Assembly: GCA_937915565.1 (NCBI GenBank)
Contig: CALDMH010000182.1
Coordinates: forward strand, 1 to 8,995
Source: an uncultured Clostridia bacterium
GTDB lineage: Bacteria; Bacillota; Clostridia; Christensenellales; Borkfalkiaceae
Reading direction: 5' to 3'
Length of the DNA stretch: 8,995 nt
Positions 7,260 through 8,995 of this stretch are shown in pieces. Under the pieces are notes generated by a model. It was not told the DNA's origin. It was given only the letters and a program-made list of their open reading frames with translations, and ran no database searches. Every line of letters starts with the position of its first letter. Position 1 is the stretch's first letter. The translations under genes were made by a program, and so were the position numbers.

Positions 7260-7317
7260 CTTTCGGGCTTAAAAATCGCTTTTCCGGTTTAAAAAATTCG
7301 TTTTTCGGCAATAATCC
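7260..7317 (+). repeat. T-rich imperfect tandem repeat upstream of veg
   Basis: Three degenerate units of about 18-22 bases: 7260-7278, 7279-7300 and 7301-7317. Each runs pyrimidine-TTTCGG, then an A-rich patch, then TCG/CCG. The stretch follows a G/T-rich segment (7226-7260, with GGGG runs) in the 101-base gap between the ATPase and veg genes. Read in frame with veg it would give a low-complexity N-terminal extension (GLKNRF, GLKNSFF). No clear terminator hairpin is visible in this gap. Confidence 0.5.
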
Positions 7318-7321
7318 GTTT

Positions 7322-7570
7322 ATGATTAAATCGAGTACGAGTATCGGAACGGTAAAAAAGGCCATAGAAAAATGTCTTAACGAGGACGTGAACGTGAGGG
7401 TGAACCTCGGCAGGAATAAATTCGTGTGTTACAAGGGAAAAATCACGAACGTTTATCCCGCGCTTTTCACGGTGTCGCCTTACGGCGAATTTAACGGGAA
7501 AACGAGCTTTTCTTATTCCGAAGTTTGCTGCGGAAACGTTATCATCAAACGCTATGCCGACCGAAAATAA
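7322..7570 (+). CDS. veg: Veg family protein (DUF1021-like)
   Basis: 82 residues from ATG 7322. The family pattern is clear: an N-terminal helix (IGTVKKAIEKCLNEDVNVRVN, about 7-27), then NLGRNKFVCYKGKITNVYPALFTV, then SFSYSEVCCGNVIIKRY, matching the Veg arrangement GRxK...G.L..TYPSVF.V...SYSYaDVLT..V. In B. subtilis veg is very strongly transcribed and has been linked to biofilm gene control; its biochemical activity is unsettled. The frame stays open upstream to a TTG at 7238, but that extension is repeat-derived low-complexity sequence without a ribosome site, so ATG 7322 is preferred; it too lacks an obvious Shine-Dalgarno. It has a 101-base gap after the ATPase gene and may have its own promoter; an AATAAT at 7310-7315 is too weak to call. 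Confidence 0.8.
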   Translation: MIKSSTSIGTVKKAIEKCLNEDVNVRVNLGRNKFVCYKGKITNVYPALFTVSPYGEFNGKTSFSYSEVCCGNVIIKRYADRK

Positions 7571-7574
7571 AAAC

Positions 7575-7613
7575 GCGTAAAACGGCGTGTGAAAATAATC
7601 GGTAGTTTTACGC
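7575..7613 (+). other. Hairpin in the veg 3' untranslated region
   Basis: A perfect 9-bp stem GCGTAAAAC (7575-7583) with GTTTTACGC (7605-7613) around a 21-base loop, beginning 5 bases after the veg stop. A competing ATCGGT/ACCGAT pair overlaps it. It has no U-tract of its own and precedes the terminator at 7624, so it may protect the 3' end or be incidental. Confidence 0.4.
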
Positions 7614-7623
7614 CGATAACCGA

Positions 7624-7670
7624 TAAGCCGCCGTCGATTGCAAAAAGCAATCGACGGCGGCTTAAATTTT
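7624..7670 (+). terminator. Rho-independent terminator between veg and the HD-domain gene
   Basis: A perfect 18-bp stem (7624-7641 with 7647-7664) with loop AAAAA, followed on the plus strand by AATTTT. It sits between convergent genes, its right arm ending 5 bases short of the HD gene stop codon. On the minus strand there is no U-tract after the stem, so it should mainly stop veg transcription, though it may also cap the minus-strand mRNA. Confidence 0.85.
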
Positions 7671-8265
7671 ACGTGTAAATACATTTTTCCACGTCGGGAA
7701 GCAAAGCGTATATGCTTTTCCCGATTTTACTCTCGAAATATTCCTTGTATTCGTAAGTTTTGTTCCATCTGTTTAAAGTGAAAGGGTATATGCCATAACG
7801 TCTGGTCGTATCCACAAATCTTTTTTCCAAAATGCAAAAACCGTTCGCGTCGGCAAGCGCGTCGCAAAGGATAATAAGCTTGTCGTAATCGTCGTAATCG
7901 ATACCGTTCAAAAAATTTTCGATAAAGAGGAGTTGTTCGGCGGTAATATCCTTTTTGCCGATGTCGGCGTTCACGTCCTTAACGGGAAACGAATGAGTCA
8001 GGCACACCCGCGCAACTTCGTCCCAGCCTTGCTTTGCGCAATAATCGTAACCGTCGATAATATGCCGAACGGCGGCTATGCCGGTTTTTCGCCCTATATC
8101 GTGCAACAGGCCGCAAACGAAGGCTTTTTCGCTGTCCATTCCGCAATTTTTCGCAATGAGTTCCGCGGCGGCCGCCACGTTTTGCGAATGTTTCACCCAC
8201 AATCCTTGATTCATTTTTTCCGCAATTTCCAGTTCTTTGATAGCCGTTTTTCGATTCGGATACAT
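7669..8265 (-). CDS. HD-domain metal-dependent phosphohydrolase
   Basis: 198 residues. The HD signature is complete: WVKHSQNV (His26), LLHDIGR (His55, Asp56), a downstream THSF (His91) and CDALAD (Asp135), all within a domain of about residues 20-140, matching HDIG-type proteins. Such enzymes hydrolyse phosphate esters, often of nucleotides or signalling nucleotides; the substrate here cannot be read from sequence. Residues 140-198 form an aromatic and charged tail (RRYGIYPFTLNRWNKTYEYKEY region). ATG 8265 has a good ribosome site, AGAGGTG (complement of 8270-8276), 4 bases upstream. It follows the TfoX-domain gene in the same direction with a 118-base gap, so it is probably cotranscribed from 8805-8833. 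No strong internal promoter is visible in the gap. Confidence 0.88.
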   Translation of the reverse strand: MYPNRKTAIKELEIAEKMNQGLWVKHSQNVAAAAELIAKNCGMDSEKAFVCGLLHDIGRKTGIAAVRHIIDGYDYCAKQGWDEVARVCLTHSFPVKDVNADIGKKDITAEQLLFIENFLNGIDYDDYDKLIILCDALADANGFCILEKRFVDTTRRYGIYPFTLNRWNKTYEYKEYFESKIGKSIYALLPDVEKCIYT

Positions 8266-8283
8266 AATTCACCTCTTTTTGAC

Positions 8284-8309
8284 CGTTGCTATGAATTTTA
8301 ATCGCAACG
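8284..8309. other. Short inverted repeat upstream of the HD-domain gene
   Basis: CGTTGC (8284-8289) and GCAACG (8304-8309) form a 6-bp inverted repeat with a 14-base A/T-rich centre, just upstream of the ribosome site. It could be a small mRNA hairpin or a protein site; the stem is short and chance is possible. Confidence 0.3.
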
Positions 8310-8335
8310 TTAACTTTGTTTACTCGCCTCGTTTT

Positions 8336-8396
8336 TTAAAATCGTTATTTTCGCTATAATTATTATTTTTCGCCTTATAATCGTTATTTTTTCGGC
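8336..8396. repeat. A/T-rich imperfect tandem repeat at the tfoX-HD junction
   Basis: Three units of 19-21 bases: 8336-8354, 8355-8374 and 8376-8396. Units two and three start TATAAT, and all end in TTATTTT(T)TCG[CG]C. The last copy runs through the stop codon of the TfoX-domain gene (8384-8386). The units resemble those at 7260-7317 (shared form TTTTTCGGC then a TTATAATCG-like patch). Confidence 0.5.
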
Positions 8397-8698
8397 TTTG
8401 GCGAGGGAAGTTCGTCGTACGTAGCGTTGAAAAGTTCGGTCAAAAGTTCCCTGTTGTCCACGTCTTCAACAAGCAGCATTTCTTTCGCGCCCTCGTATGG
8501 CAGTTCAAAAGGAGCGTCCGGAAGTAGCGAAATCGCGGATTTCGTCGGCTTCACAAGCAGTCTGTCGTCATAAATTCCTCCGACGATTTTGCCGCGATAA
8601 TAAATTATAAATTCGCCCATCATTGCCCGATAAGTAACTTCTTTTAGTTCGGACAGTTGTTCCATAATAAATTCGAGATAATCTTTGCTTGACGCCAT
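8384..8698 (-). CDS. TfoX N-terminal domain protein
   Basis: 104 residues that are essentially one TfoX_N domain. Hallmarks: MASSKDYLEFIMEQL at the start, VTYRAMMGEFIIYYRGK (21-37), GGIYDDRLLVKPT (40-52), then LLPDAPFELPYEGAKEMLLVED (58-79) and a helical end with DELPSPK. TfoX (Sxy) activates competence genes in Proteobacteria through a two-domain protein. Stand-alone N-terminal domains like this are common in Firmicutes and have no established function, so a competence role should not be assumed. ATG 8698 is preceded by AAAGGA (complement of 8708-8713) about 9 bases upstream. It is the first gene of a minus-strand pair with the HD hydrolase, read from the promoter at 8805-8833 through a leader of about 100 bases. 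Confidence 0.9.
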   Translation of the reverse strand: MASSKDYLEFIMEQLSELKEVTYRAMMGEFIIYYRGKIVGGIYDDRLLVKPTKSAISLLPDAPFELPYEGAKEMLLVEDVDNRELLTELFNATYDELPSPKPKK

Positions 8699-8745
8699 TT
8701 TTCGTTTTCCTTTGTTTAGGCTTGAATCTCATTCGGTTTGCCGCA

Positions 8746-8767
8746 GGCGATTGCGTTAGAATCCGCC
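8746..8767 (-). other. Hairpin in the tfoX-HD leader
   Basis: On the minus strand GGCGGATT (8767-8760) can pair with AATCGCC (8752-8746), giving 7 bp with one bulged G and a 7-base loop. Adjacent GCCG/CGGC repeats (about 8765-8782) offer alternative pairing. There is no U-tract and no riboswitch class I recognise. Confidence 0.35.
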
Positions 8768-8804
8768 GTCGGCTTTCGGCTGATTTTATATTAAGTCGTT
8801 AAAA

Positions 8805-8833
8805 AGCATAGCATTTATTTAACGGGTTGTCAA
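8805..8833 (-). promoter_or_regulatory. Sigma-A promoter of the tfoX-HD unit
   Basis: On the minus strand a perfect TTGACA (complement of 8828-8833), a 17-base spacer and TATGCT (complement of 8805-8810). Transcription would start near 8798, giving a leader of about 100 bases before ATG 8698. This leaves 8699-8995 mostly as leader, promoter and structured spacer without a confident gene. Confidence 0.85.
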
Positions 8834-8848
8834 CTTATTCTCGGGTGG

Positions 8849-8884
8849 TCGAGTGGGATTTAACCACGTTAAAATCTCACTTGG
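8849..8884 (+). other. Strong imperfect hairpin, better paired as plus-strand RNA
   Basis: Core arms 8853-8864 and 8868-8880 around a CAC loop pair over 12 bp with one bulged A, and pairing extends to 8849/8884. The three non-Watson-Crick positions are G-U wobbles if read as plus-strand RNA but A-C mismatches on the minus strand, which hints at a plus-strand transcript. TTTCTTTTTAG follows at 8889, so a terminator is possible, but no plus-strand gene precedes it. Confidence 0.45.
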
Positions 8885-8901
8885 GTAATTTCTTTTTAGC
8901 G

Positions 8902-8937
8902 TAAGGTCGACTGCCGCATTCGCGGCAGCCGACCTTA
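8902..8937 (-). other. GC-rich hairpin, better paired as minus-strand RNA
   Basis: Arms 8902-8917 and 8922-8937 pair over 15 of 16 positions around an ATTC loop. The one exception (8910/8929) is A-C on the plus strand but a U-G wobble on the minus strand. No U-tract follows on either strand, so it is not a convincing terminator. Confidence 0.45.
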
Positions 8938-8955
8938 TATTTGTAGCTTAAGCGT

Positions 8956-8981
8956 AAATAAACCCCCAGTTGTACTGGGGG
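8956..8981 (-). terminator. Possible minus-strand terminator at the right edge
   Basis: A perfect 8-bp stem CCCCCAGT (8963-8970) with ACTGGGGG (8974-8981) and a 3-base loop. On the minus strand the stem is followed by TTTATTT, a weak U-tract, as expected for the end of a minus-strand gene lying to the right of the window. An open minus-strand frame also runs through it, and a transposon end hairpin is the main alternative. Confidence 0.4.
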
Positions 8982-8995
8982 AAGTAAAAGACTTT

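Noticed and set aside
7225..7262. G-run segment resembling a G-quadruplex
   Set aside because: Only two runs of four G and shorter runs with long uneven loops; too weak to claim.
7238..7321. Upstream TTG start extending the Veg protein by 28 residues
   Set aside because: The extension is translated from the T-rich repeat, has no ribosome site, and Veg homology begins at ATG 7322.
7289..7684. 131-residue open frame on the minus strand opposite veg
   Set aside because: It is antisense to the Veg-family gene, crosses the terminator hairpin, and gives a basic, low-complexity protein with no family features.
7933..8301. 122-residue open frame on the plus strand opposite the HD gene
   Set aside because: The minus strand carries a complete HD signature with a good ribosome site; the plus frame has no domain features and is a shadow.
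8355..8381. Two plus-strand TATAAT boxes as promoters
   Set aside because: No -35 at proper spacing and no plus-strand gene downstream; they are part of the A/T-rich repeat.
8940..8995. CRISPR repeat at the right edge
   Set aside because: Only one hairpin-bearing unit is present and there is no second copy or spacer in the window.

Overview
The window (8995 bases, roughly mid-40s % GC by eye, strong Shine-Dalgarno sites, long-stem Rho-independent terminators) looks like chromosome from an anaerobic, fermentative Gram-positive bacterium, most likely a gut-type member of the Clostridia. The clues are an [FeFe]-hydrogenase, a Veg-family protein, a YhaO/YhaN-type nuclease-ATPase pair and lipoprotein/promoter signals of Bacillota type. 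The genus cannot be fixed from the sequence alone.

Layout, left to right. Bases 1-1193 are the 3' two-thirds or so of a [FeFe]-hydrogenase catalytic subunit, ending at a bidirectional hairpin terminator shared with a convergent 70-residue XRE-type repressor (1256-1468, minus). The repressor is divergent from a small lipoprotein gene (1553-1936, plus). The 84 bases between them hold a good sigma-A promoter with three copies of a GGCGT/ACGCC half-site on one helical face, the best regulatory signal in the window. After another strong terminator, an extended -10 promoter opens a tightly packed three-gene operon (2106-7220): 4-alpha-glucanotransferase (malQ), a SbcD/YhaO-like calcineurin phosphoesterase, and an 851-residue SbcC/YhaN-like ATPase with two central membrane segments. 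The junctions are a 1-base gap and a 4-base ATGA overlap.

A T-rich imperfect repeat separates the operon from a Veg-family gene (7322-7570), which converges on a two-gene minus-strand unit. That unit is a TfoX N-terminal-domain protein (8384-8698) followed by an HD-domain hydrolase (7669-8265), read from a near-consensus promoter at 8805-8833 with a leader of about 100 bases. The last 150 bases hold three separate hairpins and no gene I can assign with confidence. They may be the tail of a minus-strand gene or of a mobile element lying beyond the window.

How the genes relate: hydrogenase and glucanotransferase fit fermentation of alpha-glucans with hydrogen release. The phosphoesterase/ATPase pair is a likely membrane-anchored DNA-end processing or stress complex. 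The repressor/lipoprotein pair looks like a self-contained, probably autoregulated envelope module. None of this is a clearly new system. The repressor-operator-lipoprotein module and the structured right edge deserve the closest look.
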